A DNA stretch of 23,825 nt from UBA1081 sp964454355. GTDB lineage: Bacteria; Bacillota; Clostridia; Oscillospirales; Acutalibacteraceae. Positions 8,169 through 16,299 of this stretch are shown piece by piece. How positions within the stretch are numbered: the first letter of the stretch is position 1; each line of letters opens with the position of its first letter. Location of the stretch: assembly GCA_964454355.1 (NCBI GenBank), contig CAYVTA010000020.1, forward strand, positions 1 through 23,825. Direction: 5' to 3'. Made by a program: the position numbers and the translations under genes. The notes beneath the pieces are model-generated. The model was not told the DNA's origin and made no database searches. It saw only the letters and a program-made list of their open reading frames with translations.

Positions 8169-9881
8169 TTATCCCATTGCACTTTCAGGTTCAGAGTTTT
8201 TTTCTGTATATGCAGATGTTTCTTCAGGTTGGGTTTGCATTTCGGTGCTTGATTCAATTTCAGATTCAGGCTCGTCAACAGGTATGTAATTTTCAATGCT
8301 GTCAAGTTTTGCAGCAATTCTGAGTATTATTCTTGCATCAGATGCAGAAATTTTTTTATTTGAGTCAATATCAGCTGCCAAGGATTCTTCTGCAGTGGGA
8401 GTGTAAAGACCGGCTGCAATTCTCAACGTAATTCTTGCGTCTGAAGCCGTAATTTTCTTGTCAGCATCAACATCTCCAAGATTTGCTTTTGAGTTAGCTT
8501 TTACAATAATATTGTAGCCGTAATCTGCAATCAGCTGAGGATAATCAACATAACAGATGTTAAGATCAGTGTATTTTGAGCTAATTCCGTTGATTCTGCC
8601 TGTTTCGGAATACTGCCACATTCCGTATTCACCCGTATAGCCGCATTTTCCTGTCCAGTCAGCAACCCATAATGCGTGTGTATTGAATAATGCCTGGTCA
8701 AAGTAGCTGTTTATCCATGAGGTAGAGCTGTAAACGCCGGAATAAATATTTGCCTCATCCATTCTCTCAAGATATGCCTTTGCAACAGAGTAAATTACTG
8801 TTTTACCGCAGTTTTCAGTTACTTTGTCCTCCATATCAATGTATGCAGGCATATCAAGCTCAATGTCATTGTCCTCAATTGTTTTTATTACAAATTCAGC
8901 TTCCTCAACAGCTTCTGCTTCAGTTGTCGCTGTTGAATAGAAGTAACAGCCGATATGTAACCCTTGTTCTTTTGCACCTTCATAATATTCAAGGAATTTG
9001 TCATCAATCAGAATCTCTCTTGTGACAGAACCTCTAAGACCGATTCTCATGATTACAGCCTGAATACCTTCTGCAGCAACCTTTTCCCAATCAATATCAC
9101 TTTGCCATTTTGATACATCAATCGCTTTCCATTCTACGCTGTAGTTGCTGATATCGTGATAATCACCGTCATAGTATGAAACATAATCCATGCTCACCCA
9201 ACCTGCATAATCCTTGTATGTTGCATATCCCCAATCATCCTTGAAGGATGTTATTTCAATAACAGTGCCGGTTGAGAGTTTTGTTATAACTTCACTTTCT
9301 GTAGTTGGTTCTGCCCTTAAATTAAGAGTTGATGCACTTACAGTATATGATCCCATTGCGTATTTTGATACAAAATCAAAATCGGGAGTTGCATAAGCGT
9401 AAATTTTTGAAAGGCTTACCGAATAAAGCTTTTTTTGTACCGAATTATTTTCATCGCCTATTACGGCTGTTATGTATTCGCTGTCACATGAAATTACAAT
9501 TGCACAGGAATCGACTTGTGCACCGTCAGAGAAGAAAATTATATCTCCGGCAACAGGGGAGTAATCAGCTTGTTCGTTCAGATTTCCTGCTGTATCAAAG
9601 AAATCAAATAGCTCGGCTGCTGTTTCGGTATTGGGAATAACCGTTTCGGGGAAGGATGCTTCTCTTGCACACCAAGCGATAAATGCACTGTTCCAGTTTT
9701 CACTATCCGAATACTTTGATTTGTCTTCGGTAGTATAGCCAATTTGAGTGAGTGCAACGGATGTAAAATCTGCACAGTGATCTCCGGTATTGATGTAAGT
9801 ATTTTCATATTCTGCAAAACAGGTAATGATAGATAATAGCATAAGTATTATCGTAAGCAGAAATGTAATAAGTCTTTTCAT
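8169..9881 (-). CDS. Secreted dockerin-bearing GH25 lysozyme with an inactive-looking CHAP-like domain and SH3b domain
   Basis: A 570-residue exported protein. A signal peptide occupies residues 1-23 (cleavage near CFA-E). Residues about 30-165 resemble a CHAP amidase, with FIAWC (67-71), GDIIFF (112-117) and CAIVIS (126-131). However, the usual WCAxF is WNSAF (63-67), so the catalytic Cys position is Asn, and the usual DHVGIV is DSCAIV, so the His position is Ser125. A bacterial SH3 domain spans about 178-237 (STLNLRAEP...GWVS). GH25 muramidase follows at about 252-450, with the expected acids D255 (AIDVSKWQ), D349 and E351 (YIDMED). Two dockerin-like calcium repeats follow at 467-490 and 501-525, with ligands D470, D472, D474, D481 and D504, D506, N508, D515. 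A Ser/Glu/Pro-rich tail ends the protein. No scaffoldin lies nearby. Start is ATG with AAAGGAA upstream. GH25 probably cleaves peptidoglycan; the CHAP part may only bind. Confidence 0.92.
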   Translation of the reverse strand: MKRLITFLLTIILMLLSIITCFAEYENTYINTGDHCADFTSVALTQIGYTTEDKSKYSDSENWNSAFIAWCAREASFPETVIPNTETAAELFDFFDTAGNLNEQADYSPVAGDIIFFSDGAQVDSCAIVISCDSEYITAVIGDENNSVQKKLYSVSLSKIYAYATPDFDFVSKYAMGSYTVSASTLNLRAEPTTESEVITKLSTGTVIEITSFKDDWGYATYKDYAGWVSMDYVSYYDGDYHDISNYSVEWKAIDVSKWQSDIDWEKVAAEGIQAVIMRIGLRGSVTREILIDDKFLEYYEGAKEQGLHIGCYFYSTATTEAEAVEEAEFVIKTIEDNDIELDMPAYIDMEDKVTENCGKTVIYSVAKAYLERMDEANIYSGVYSSTSWINSYFDQALFNTHALWVADWTGKCGYTGEYGMWQYSETGRINGISSKYTDLNICYVDYPQLIADYGYNIIVKANSKANLGDVDADKKITASDARITLRIAAGLYTPTAEESLAADIDSNKKISASDARIILRIAAKLDSIENYIPVDEPESEIESSTEMQTQPEETSAYTEKNSEPESAMG

Positions 9882-9897
9882 AGAACTATTCCTTTAC

Positions 9898-9932
9898 AAA
9901 AAAAATAGAGGTTGAACAACTCAACCTCTATT
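9898..9932 (-). terminator. Strong terminator ending the pyrH-to-DUF6320 operon, immediately upstream of the GH25 start
   Basis: A perfect 12-bp inverted repeat, AATAGAGGTTGA (9904-9915) and its complement (9921-9932), closes a 5-base loop. On the minus strand it is followed by a run of eight T (9905-9898). The T run ends only about 16 bases before the GH25 ATG at 9881, just ahead of its ribosome site. Any promoter for GH25 must therefore lie on the far side, so the terminator sits in that gene's leader. Confidence 0.9.
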
Positions 9933-9951
9933 ATGCAACATTTTTAGATGA

Positions 9952-9980
9952 ATTACAAGGATTTTTTACAATATATTCAA
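9952..9980 (-). promoter_or_regulatory. Candidate weak promoter for the GH25 gene
   Basis: On the minus strand, TTGAAT (9980-9975) overlaps the stop codon of the upstream gene. A TGTAAT -10 (9957-9952) follows after 17 bases. Transcription would start near 9945 and pass through the terminator hairpin at 9898-9932 before reaching GH25. Both boxes deviate from consensus. Confidence 0.3.
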
Positions 9981-10681
9981 TAGAAAAATTTTCTTGAAAG
10001 CCATGATCGGAGTTTTATGTTTCTGTCTGCAAAACAGAAGAAAACTATAATTATGACACATGATACGGCAATTATTGTTGTTATATAGGTTACGTAGACG
10101 GAATAAGAGTAAATATTAACAATCAAACAAACATATATATTCAAAAACATACACACGGTAAAAACTGCAATAACAGATCTGATATTCGTTCTTTTTTTGC
10201 CAAAGAACCAAATCAAAAATCCTATTGCAAGGAAAACGCCAATATCAAGAGGTATTGCAAGATTCAAAAACCATCCTGTTTTCGGTGAATTGTAATAGTA
10301 AAACAAGAATATATACACTGCGGTTGCAACAGCATCTACGGCAACGATAAAAAGCTTGTATTTTGTTTTTAAAAAGAATGGAAAAATAAACAAAAACCAT
10401 ATCATTGCTGACGTTGCACCTACGTATACAGACCATAATGTGCCGGGTGTTAAAAGTAAATTTGTCAGCACACAGACAATATTCGGAATAATGATAAGCA
10501 GCGTTGCTATTATAGCACCGTAGCGTTTTCTTGAAGATTTTGGAATTTCTATTCTTTCCGGATAGGAAGGTTTACTTTCTTTTATATTATGAATATGTGG
10601 ATTGATAATCGGTGTATCGCAAAGAGGGCAACTCCCGGCGGAATCCGACAGTTCTACTCCACAGTTTACACAGTAGGACAT
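9977..10681 (-). CDS. Zinc-ribbon membrane protein, DUF6320-like
   Basis: A 234-residue protein. It opens with a zinc-ribbon, CVNC...CPLC (C4, C7, C18, C21), then a polar linker to about residue 52, then about six hydrophobic helices (near 54-75, 83-103, 108-127, 140-160, 168-190 and 194-217). It ends in a short basic tail. The pattern of an N-terminal zinc-ribbon with NPH..., followed by a polytopic domain, matches what I recall as DUF6320; this is recollection, not a search. The function is unknown. It is the last gene of the long pyrH operon, 64 bases after a condensation-fold acyltransferase, and has an AAGGAGAG ribosome site. From memory, such proteins tend to neighbour this acyltransferase type, so the two may work together at the membrane. 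That is inference. Confidence 0.75.
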   Translation of the reverse strand: MSYCVNCGVELSDSAGSCPLCDTPIINPHIHNIKESKPSYPERIEIPKSSRKRYGAIIATLLIIIPNIVCVLTNLLLTPGTLWSVYVGATSAMIWFLFIFPFFLKTKYKLFIVAVDAVATAVYIFLFYYYNSPKTGWFLNLAIPLDIGVFLAIGFLIWFFGKKRTNIRSVIAVFTVCMFLNIYVCLIVNIYSYSVYVTYITTIIAVSCVIIIVFFCFADRNIKLRSWLSRKFFY

Positions 10682-10745
10682 TTTTTCTCTCCTTAATTTT
10701 CTTTTTCTGCTCTTTTAATTTTTTTTGCTCTTTTGTAAATATAAG

Positions 10746-12029
10746 TTATTGTTTATTACTTTCAACTTTGACATGAATACCCTGTTTTATAAGGAAACGG
10801 AAAAACTCCCGTTCAACATCAGTATTTGTATAAGTGTTTGCAAATGTTATTGCCATAGTGTTCCCGATGGATGCACCGCCTACTCTTGCACCGTTAACCT
10901 TACCCGGAGAGGGCATGAGAATATAGCTTTCAATATGTTCATACATTTCATCGGGGAGCTTGACCACACCTACATTTGTAAAAACTGAAGTAGTGGTTTT
11001 TTCTGCACCGAATACAAAGAACAATCCGATAGCAAGATCTTTTACAACAAGAGGCAACATTCTCATAAATGGATTTTTTTCAAGCCCTGTATTTGAGGCA
11101 AACATAACCTGAAGATGTTTGGGATTGTTGGTCAGCCTCAGACTTAGTGACAGATGATGCAACACTTCTTCAAAAGTGTAATCGCCCCAATTGGGATCAA
11201 TATCCAGATTATAATTTACTGAGAAGTTCCTTAATGTTTGAGACGGAAGCTGATTGCGGCAGTTTACAGGTATCTGCATACATACACCTTTTTGTTTTCT
11301 GCATTCAGCTTTTTGAAATTCTATGTGAAGATACATTAATATCGCTGCTAAGTATTCGGTTATTGTTACACCGTATTCCTTTGCTTTTGCCTTGATAACA
11401 TCAACAGGAACATACCCTGTTGTTATAATCGATGTATGCTTCGGCATTTTCTCGCCTTTGCGGTGATAAGTCTGGAAGTAGGGGATTCGTTCTTTTGCTG
11501 TTTTTGAAGCATATTTTACAAAAGAATCCTCAAACTCTTCTGCTTTAGGCTGTTCGTTGATGTCAAATACCATTCCGCCGCAGGGAATATTGTATCCTTT
11601 CATTCGCAGATACTCTGCGGTTATCGTGCAAAGAAATACTGTAGCACCGTAGCCGTCTGTCAATGCATGGAAAATCTCAAGTGAGATCCTGTTTTTGTAA
11701 TAGAATATTCTGAACAGATAACGATTGTTTTCATTGTACTTAATTCTTAAACAGGGATTGTTGGCATCCGGCAAAACAATCGGATCTTCGGGATTCTTTT
11801 CAATGTAATGCCAAAAAAATCCGTTCCGTATCCGTACAGCCATTGTAGGAAATCTGGGCAGACATTTTTTTACTGCTTTCAGGAGAAGAGCAGGGTCAAC
11901 TTCTTCTTTTAAATTGACAGAAGTTCTGATAACATTTGACCAAGTTTTGTTTTGGCCAGGGAATATTGTTCCTGCATTATCAAGCTTAAACCATGTCTTG
12001 TTTTTAATATTCTTTTTAATTTTTTTCAT
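10746..12029 (-). CDS. Condensation-fold, CoA-dependent-type acyltransferase (alcohol acetyltransferase-like)
   Basis: A 427-residue cytoplasmic protein with the active-site HxxxDG motif of the condensation/BAHD/alcohol acetyltransferase superfamily, HALTDG (H121, D125, G126). The N-terminal WFKLDNAGTIFPGQ is typical of clostridial members, and a conserved QIPVNCR block follows. Members transfer acyl groups to hydroxyl or amine acceptors; the substrate here cannot be deduced. The frame extends upstream to a GTG at 12113, which would overlap ispG by 80 bases. I chose the ATG at 12029 because the recognisable N-terminus starts right after it and it lies 4 bases past the ispG stop. No clear ribosome site precedes it, so translation may be coupled to ispG. 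It shares a transcript with lipid and isoprenoid genes and with a zinc-ribbon membrane protein, suggesting acylation of an envelope lipid or isoprenoid alcohol, which is unproven. Confidence 0.78.
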   Translation of the reverse strand: MKKIKKNIKNKTWFKLDNAGTIFPGQNKTWSNVIRTSVNLKEEVDPALLLKAVKKCLPRFPTMAVRIRNGFFWHYIEKNPEDPIVLPDANNPCLRIKYNENNRYLFRIFYYKNRISLEIFHALTDGYGATVFLCTITAEYLRMKGYNIPCGGMVFDINEQPKAEEFEDSFVKYASKTAKERIPYFQTYHRKGEKMPKHTSIITTGYVPVDVIKAKAKEYGVTITEYLAAILMYLHIEFQKAECRKQKGVCMQIPVNCRNQLPSQTLRNFSVNYNLDIDPNWGDYTFEEVLHHLSLSLRLTNNPKHLQVMFASNTGLEKNPFMRMLPLVVKDLAIGLFFVFGAEKTTTSVFTNVGVVKLPDEMYEHIESYILMPSPGKVNGARVGGASIGNTMAITFANTYTNTDVEREFFRFLIKQGIHVKVESNKQ

Positions 12030-12033
12030 AATA

Positions 12034-13095
12034 TCAATCGAAATCGGTATTTTCGATTTCATAAACAAGCTCGTCAAGCAGCTTGTCTTCGCTAACCTTT
12101 CTGAGAATTTCACCTTTACGGAATATCAGACCGCATCCATCGCCTCCTGCAATGCCGATGTCGGCTTCTCTTGCTTCTCCGGGGCCGTTTACAACACAAC
12201 CCATTATGGCGACAGTTATATTTTTATTACAGCTTTTTAGCCTTTCTTCAGCTTGAGATGCTAAAGATATAAGATCAATCTTTGTTCTTCCGCAGGTGGG
12301 ACAGGAAACAAATTTTATACCTTTTTGTCTTATGTCTAAAGCACTCAGCAGATCATATGCAGCATCAATCTCTTTCTCAGGATCTGCTGTCAGAGAAATT
12401 CTTATCGTATCTCCGATTCCGTTGATAAGAAGAGCTCCAAGACCTGCAGATGATTTTATTATTCCCATTCGCTCAGTGCCGGCTTCCGTTATTCCGATAT
12501 GTAACGGGTAATCACACATATCGGCAACGATTGAATATGCCTGAAATGATTTTCTTACATCTGAAGACTTGAGTGAAAGAACTATATTGTCGAAATCAAA
12601 TTTTTCAAGCAGTGAAGCGTGATACATTGCACTTTCTGCAAGTGCTTTTGGAGTTGGTGAACCGTATTTTGCAAGGATATCCTTTTCAAGTGAACCTGAA
12701 TTTACGCCGATTCTTATTGGAATGTTTTGAACCCGGCATTTATCTGCAACCGCTTTTACTCTGTCATCCGAGCCGATATTTCCGGGATTTATTCTGATTT
12801 TATCAACGCCTGCTTCTGCACATTCAAGGGCGATTTTGTAATCAAAATGGATGTCAGCAACAACGGGAATTTTCAAGTTTTTTTTGAGTTCATATACGGT
12901 TTTTACACATTCGACATCCGGAACAGCGGTTCTTATTATTTCACATCCCGCATTTTGGAGTCTCAGTGCTTGTTTAACACAAGCCTCAGCATCCTGTGCA
13001 GGTGTATTAAGCATAGACTGTATTGCTATCGGATTTTCTCCGCCAATTGCAATATTGCCTATCTTTACTTCTCTTGCATTTCTTCTTGAGTACAC
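12034..13095 (-). CDS. ispG: 4-hydroxy-3-methylbut-2-en-1-yl diphosphate synthase (flavodoxin)
   Basis: IspG (GcpE), the penultimate MEP-pathway enzyme, converts MEcPP to HMBPP with a [4Fe-4S] cluster. About 353 residues, normal for the family. The barrel has SRRNAREVKIG, NPIAIQSM, VVADIHFDYKIAL and KIRINPGNIG. The C-terminal cluster domain has CPTC (two Cys ligands) and GCVVNGPGEAREADIG (third Cys plus the Glu). The longest frame starts at a GTG at 13104, but that GTG is part of GGGGTGA (13107-13101), which is the likely ribosome site. The GTG at 13095, 5 bases beyond it, then gives the usual N-terminus, so I annotate 13095. The gene directly follows rseP, as in many Firmicutes. Confidence 0.95.
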   Translation of the reverse strand: MYSRRNAREVKIGNIAIGGENPIAIQSMLNTPAQDAEACVKQALRLQNAGCEIIRTAVPDVECVKTVYELKKNLKIPVVADIHFDYKIALECAEAGVDKIRINPGNIGSDDRVKAVADKCRVQNIPIRIGVNSGSLEKDILAKYGSPTPKALAESAMYHASLLEKFDFDNIVLSLKSSDVRKSFQAYSIVADMCDYPLHIGITEAGTERMGIIKSSAGLGALLINGIGDTIRISLTADPEKEIDAAYDLLSALDIRQKGIKFVSCPTCGRTKIDLISLASQAEERLKSCNKNITVAIMGCVVNGPGEAREADIGIAGGDGCGLIFRKGEILRKVSEDKLLDELVYEIENTDFD

Positions 13096-13130
13096 AAATA
13101 TCACCCCGTAAACTATGAATCAGATTAAAT

Positions 13131-14222
13131 TCATCCTATAATCAAATTTTTAATATCATTAAATGTTATTATTACCATCAGTAACATAAGAAGTGCAAGT
13201 CCTGCGGCATGAATATAACCCTCGTATTTTGCCGGAATTGGCTTTTTTCTTATAGCTTCAATGATGATAAAGAACAGTCTGCCGCCGTCAAGAGCAGGAA
13301 TGGGGAGAAGATTGAATACGCCGACATTAATTGTGATAAGTGCCATAATATAAATTATCATATCAAAATTAGCTCCCGTTGAAACTGCCTGAGAGGTTAC
13401 ATCAGCAATAATTGAGACAGTACCTACCGGACCTGATAAATCATTTATTCCGTAGTGACCTGTTATAAGGTCAAAGAGCGTAAGCCAAACAAGCCTTGCA
13501 ATTGATACTGTATCTTTTGCGGCTGTTGTAATAACATTAAGAGGAGTTTTTTCAACACCGACAATGACAAAATCATAAATTATTGTGGCGTTGCCGTCTT
13601 CATCGGTGGTTCGTTCAAACTGTACACCGTCAATTTCAATTTCTTCACCGTTGCGTTCAACAACGAAATCATAAATGCCGTCATCATCTCGCTGAAGACA
13701 ATAGCTGATATCACGGCTTGAAAAAATAGAGGTTCCGTTGATTTTTTTTATGGTATCTTCTGCTTCAAGACCGTACTGTGCACTGACAGCATTTTCGTAG
13801 AAGCTGTGGATCTGCGTGGTTCCGATAAGGTCATCCATGCTTGTAAGAATAATAACGAAAATAAAGCCTAAAATCAGATTCATTATTGCGCCTGCTGCTA
13901 CGATTATAAACTTTTTCCACCATTTTTTATTACAGAAAGCACCTTCATCTTCAGATGCCTCATCCTCGCCTTCCATGCTTACGTATCCGCCTATAGGCAG
14001 ACAGCGAAGAGCATATTGGGTGTCGCCCTTTTTCTTTTTGAATATGGCGGGTCCCATACCCAGTGAAAATTCATTTACTTTTACTTTAAATATTTTTGCT
14101 GAAACAAAATGTCCAAGCTCATGTATTGCAATAATCAGTCCGAAGAACAGAATTGCCACAAGAACAGGCCAAACCTTGCCCCAGACTGCGGAAATATCAA
14201 TAGAAAGTGAAAGTATATTCAA
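13131..14222 (-). CDS. rseP: RIP (site-2) zinc metalloprotease
   Basis: Membrane-embedded protease of the RseP/RasP family, which cuts anti-sigma factors and remnant signal peptides within the bilayer. About 363 residues. The zinc motif HELGH is in the first helix, and the third ligand region is NLLPIPALDGGRLFF near the C-terminus. A PDZ-like region lies between, and the last helix is followed by a short tail. No ATG exists before the HELGH helix. The first TTG (14231) abuts the AAAGGA ribosome site with no spacer and overlaps the dxr stop. The TTG at 14222, three codons on, has a 9-base spacer and is my choice, though either is possible. In Firmicutes rseP commonly lies between dxr and ispG, as here. 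Confidence 0.94.
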   Translation of the reverse strand: MNILSLSIDISAVWGKVWPVLVAILFFGLIIAIHELGHFVSAKIFKVKVNEFSLGMGPAIFKKKKGDTQYALRCLPIGGYVSMEGEDEASEDEGAFCNKKWWKKFIIVAAGAIMNLILGFIFVIILTSMDDLIGTTQIHSFYENAVSAQYGLEAEDTIKKINGTSIFSSRDISYCLQRDDDGIYDFVVERNGEEIEIDGVQFERTTDEDGNATIIYDFVIVGVEKTPLNVITTAAKDTVSIARLVWLTLFDLITGHYGINDLSGPVGTVSIIADVTSQAVSTGANFDMIIYIMALITINVGVFNLLPIPALDGGRLFFIIIEAIRKKPIPAKYEGYIHAAGLALLMLLMVIITFNDIKNLIIG

Positions 14223-14227
14223 TATCT

Positions 14228-15382
14228 TCAATCCTTTCGTGATACAGCGGCAATTACCGCCTCTCTGACGGCATTATCCGTCTCGTCAATATCATCAAGC
14301 GTGTAAATGTCGCTTTCTTTTGCCGCAGATGCACCTTCAAGAATTAAGTCAGGAATGTCGTTGAAGCGTACTTTTCCCTTGCGGAAAAGAGCGTTGACTT
14401 CTTCGTTTGCACTGTTTACTGCTGCAGGCATAAGACCGCCCTCGGTAATGGCATTTCTGCATATGTCAATACATCTGAATGTTTCATAATCAGGTTTATG
14501 GAAGCTAAGCTTTGCAAGCGAAGCGAAATCAATTTCATCAACAGGAGAATCGTATCTTTCGGGGTAAGTGAGTGCATATTGAATGGGAATCCTCATATCG
14601 GGAAGTCCCAATTGAGCAATAACCGAATTGTCATCATATTCAACCATTGAATGTACGATACTTTCTCTGTGTACGATGATATCGACTTTTTTTGGGCTTA
14701 CGCCGAAAAGCCATACAGCTTCGATAAGCTCAAGTCCCTTATTAAACATTGTTGCAGAATCTATCGTTATTTTTGCTCCCATACTCCAGTTGGGATGCTT
14801 TAATGCATCAGCAGCTGTTACATTTTCAAGCTCTTCTTTTGTTTTTCCGAAAAAAGGACCGCCCGACGCTGTGAGAATGATTTTTTTCAGTGCCCTGTTT
14901 GTGGGTTTTCCCTGTAAACATTGGAAAATCGCTGAATGTTCGCTGTCAACAGGCAGAATGGGAACATTATTGACCTTTGCCGCATTGGTGACGAGCTGAC
15001 CGCCTGCAACAAGAGACTCCTTGTTTGCAAGAGCGAGCTGTTTGCCCGCATTTATAACGGCAAGCGTAGGCTTCAGACCTGCCATGCCTACAATAGAGTT
15101 GATAACGGTGTCTGCATCGGTGTCTGCGGCACATTCACATATGCCTTCAACACTGCTTAAAACTTTTATGTTTGTGTCAGCAAGAGCTGTTTTTAGATTT
15201 TTTGCTTCTTGCTCGTTGTATAGTGCAACTTTTTCAGGACGGAGCAATCTTGCCTGTTCTTCAAGAAGTTTAGCGTTTGAATGTGCAGTCAGAGCTGTAA
15301 CCTTATAACCATGTTTGAGAGCTACATCTATTGACTGTGTTCCGATTGAACCCGTTGAGCCGAGAATTGCGATTTTTTTCAT
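14228..15382 (-). CDS. dxr: 1-deoxy-D-xylulose 5-phosphate reductoisomerase
   Basis: DXR, the committed MEP-pathway enzyme, converts DXP to MEP with NADPH and a divalent metal. It has 384 residues, normal length. The NADPH fold starts KIAILGSTGSIG. Further motifs are LANKESLVAGG, PVDSEHSAIFQCL, LTASGGPF, HPNWSMGAKITIDSAT and HRESIVHSMVEY. The frame extends 12 codons upstream, but the ATG at 15382 gives the canonical MKKIAILGSTG start, lies 4 bases past the cdsA stop, and has GGGGTTGA upstream within cdsA's last codons. It supplies isoprenoid precursors for UppS, encoded in the same operon. Confidence 0.97.
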   Translation of the reverse strand: MKKIAILGSTGSIGTQSIDVALKHGYKVTALTAHSNAKLLEEQARLLRPEKVALYNEQEAKNLKTALADTNIKVLSSVEGICECAADTDADTVINSIVGMAGLKPTLAVINAGKQLALANKESLVAGGQLVTNAAKVNNVPILPVDSEHSAIFQCLQGKPTNRALKKIILTASGGPFFGKTKEELENVTAADALKHPNWSMGAKITIDSATMFNKGLELIEAVWLFGVSPKKVDIIVHRESIVHSMVEYDDNSVIAQLGLPDMRIPIQYALTYPERYDSPVDEIDFASLAKLSFHKPDYETFRCIDICRNAITEGGLMPAAVNSANEEVNALFRKGKVRFNDIPDLILEGASAAKESDIYTLDDIDETDNAVREAVIAAVSRKD

Positions 15383-15386
15383 TTTA

Positions 15387-16229
15387 TCAACCCCATATAT
15401 TAATGATATATACGGCAATATAAAGAGAGGGAAGGACGAAAAGAAGACTGTCTGCTCTGTCCATTATTCCTCCGTGACCGGGAAGGAGCTTGCCGAAATC
15501 CTTTACTCCGTGATTACGTTTAATGACGGAAGCGGACAAATCACCGAACATACTGATAACTGAAAGTATTACACTTATAATTATTACCTGCCACCACTGA
15601 ATAGTATGAACGGTAAAAAAGAATTTATCGAAAACGAAGAAAAGTATGGTGTTGAGTATGATTTCACCGATAATTCCGCCTATTGCACCTTCAACTGTCT
15701 TTTTCGGACTGATTTCGGGACAGAGCTTGTGCTTGCCGAATTTTCTGCCCACAAAATAAGCAAAAATATCGGTCATCCAAGCGGAGAACACTGCGAGAAA
15801 GATAAGGAATACCCCTGTTGCTTTTGTACTGCTGTCCGGATAATCAATGTAAACATCTCTGAGCAATAATCCGGTTGAAAATGAACAGGGAATTGCGACT
15901 GTTGCGAAAAGAGCAGTTACAACATCACCGAATGTAGTTTTTTTATACATTGCCACCATTATGATCAAATATGCCAGAATGTAAATAATTGCAATCGGCA
16001 TAATAGGAATTTCTATTTTAAAATGGAACAGAAACGGTATCGCTGCTGCTGTAATACAGCTTATTGCTGTGATAAGATTGTTTTTTACGCCGGTAGCTTT
16101 TATGATTTCATGTACAGCTATAGCACCGGCAATTGCAAAAAGAATCGGAAACAGTATCGAATGCATAAAAATAAAGCAAGGCAATATAATAATTACGCCA
16201 ACTATTGAGGTTATAATTCTTTTTTTCAT
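15387..16229 (-). CDS. cdsA: Phosphatidate cytidylyltransferase (CDP-diacylglycerol synthase)
   Basis: Makes CDP-diacylglycerol from phosphatidic acid and CTP at the membrane, the branch point for phospholipids. It has 280 residues and about eight hydrophobic helices. The C-terminal signature is complete: FGDLSASVIKRNHGVKD followed by LLPGHGGIMDRADS, with the metal-binding Asp residues. The start is ATG with TGGAG about 8 bases upstream. It is separated from uppS by 70 bases that contain a hairpin oriented the other way (16259-16292), and it runs into dxr with 4 bases between. Confidence 0.96.
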   Translation of the reverse strand: MKKRIITSIVGVIIILPCFIFMHSILFPILFAIAGAIAVHEIIKATGVKNNLITAISCITAAAIPFLFHFKIEIPIMPIAIIYILAYLIIMVAMYKKTTFGDVVTALFATVAIPCSFSTGLLLRDVYIDYPDSSTKATGVFLIFLAVFSAWMTDIFAYFVGRKFGKHKLCPEISPKKTVEGAIGGIIGEIILNTILFFVFDKFFFTVHTIQWWQVIIISVILSVISMFGDLSASVIKRNHGVKDFGKLLPGHGGIMDRADSLLFVLPSLYIAVYIINIWG

Positions 16230-16258
16230 TTGTTTTTCTCCACTAATATAAGCATTTC

Positions 16259-16292
16259 AAGCGGAACCCGAAAAACAGATTCCGCTTTTTTT
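16259..16292 (+). terminator. Plus-oriented hairpin plus T run inside a minus-strand operon
   Basis: Arms AAGCGGAA (16259-16266) and TTCCGCTT (16280-16287) pair over 8 bp around a 13-base loop. Seven T (16286-16292) follow on the plus strand. No plus-strand gene ends here: it lies between uppS and cdsA, both on the minus strand. On the minus strand the hairpin is preceded by A7 and has no T run after it, so it should not stop the operon. It may stop antisense transcripts or act as an mRNA-processing or stability element. Confidence 0.55.
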
Positions 16293-16299
16293 ATAGTTT

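Noticed and set aside
12030..12113. Upstream GTG start of the acyltransferase, overlapping ispG by 80 bases
   Set aside because: The extra 28 residues are out of frame within ispG's conserved C-terminus and do not resemble the family N-terminus. The ATG at 12029 directly follows the ispG stop.
13816..14268. 150-codon open frame on the plus strand
   Set aside because: It lies wholly opposite rseP and the end of dxr, has no ribosome site or recognisable domain, and is a complement shadow of conserved coding sequence.
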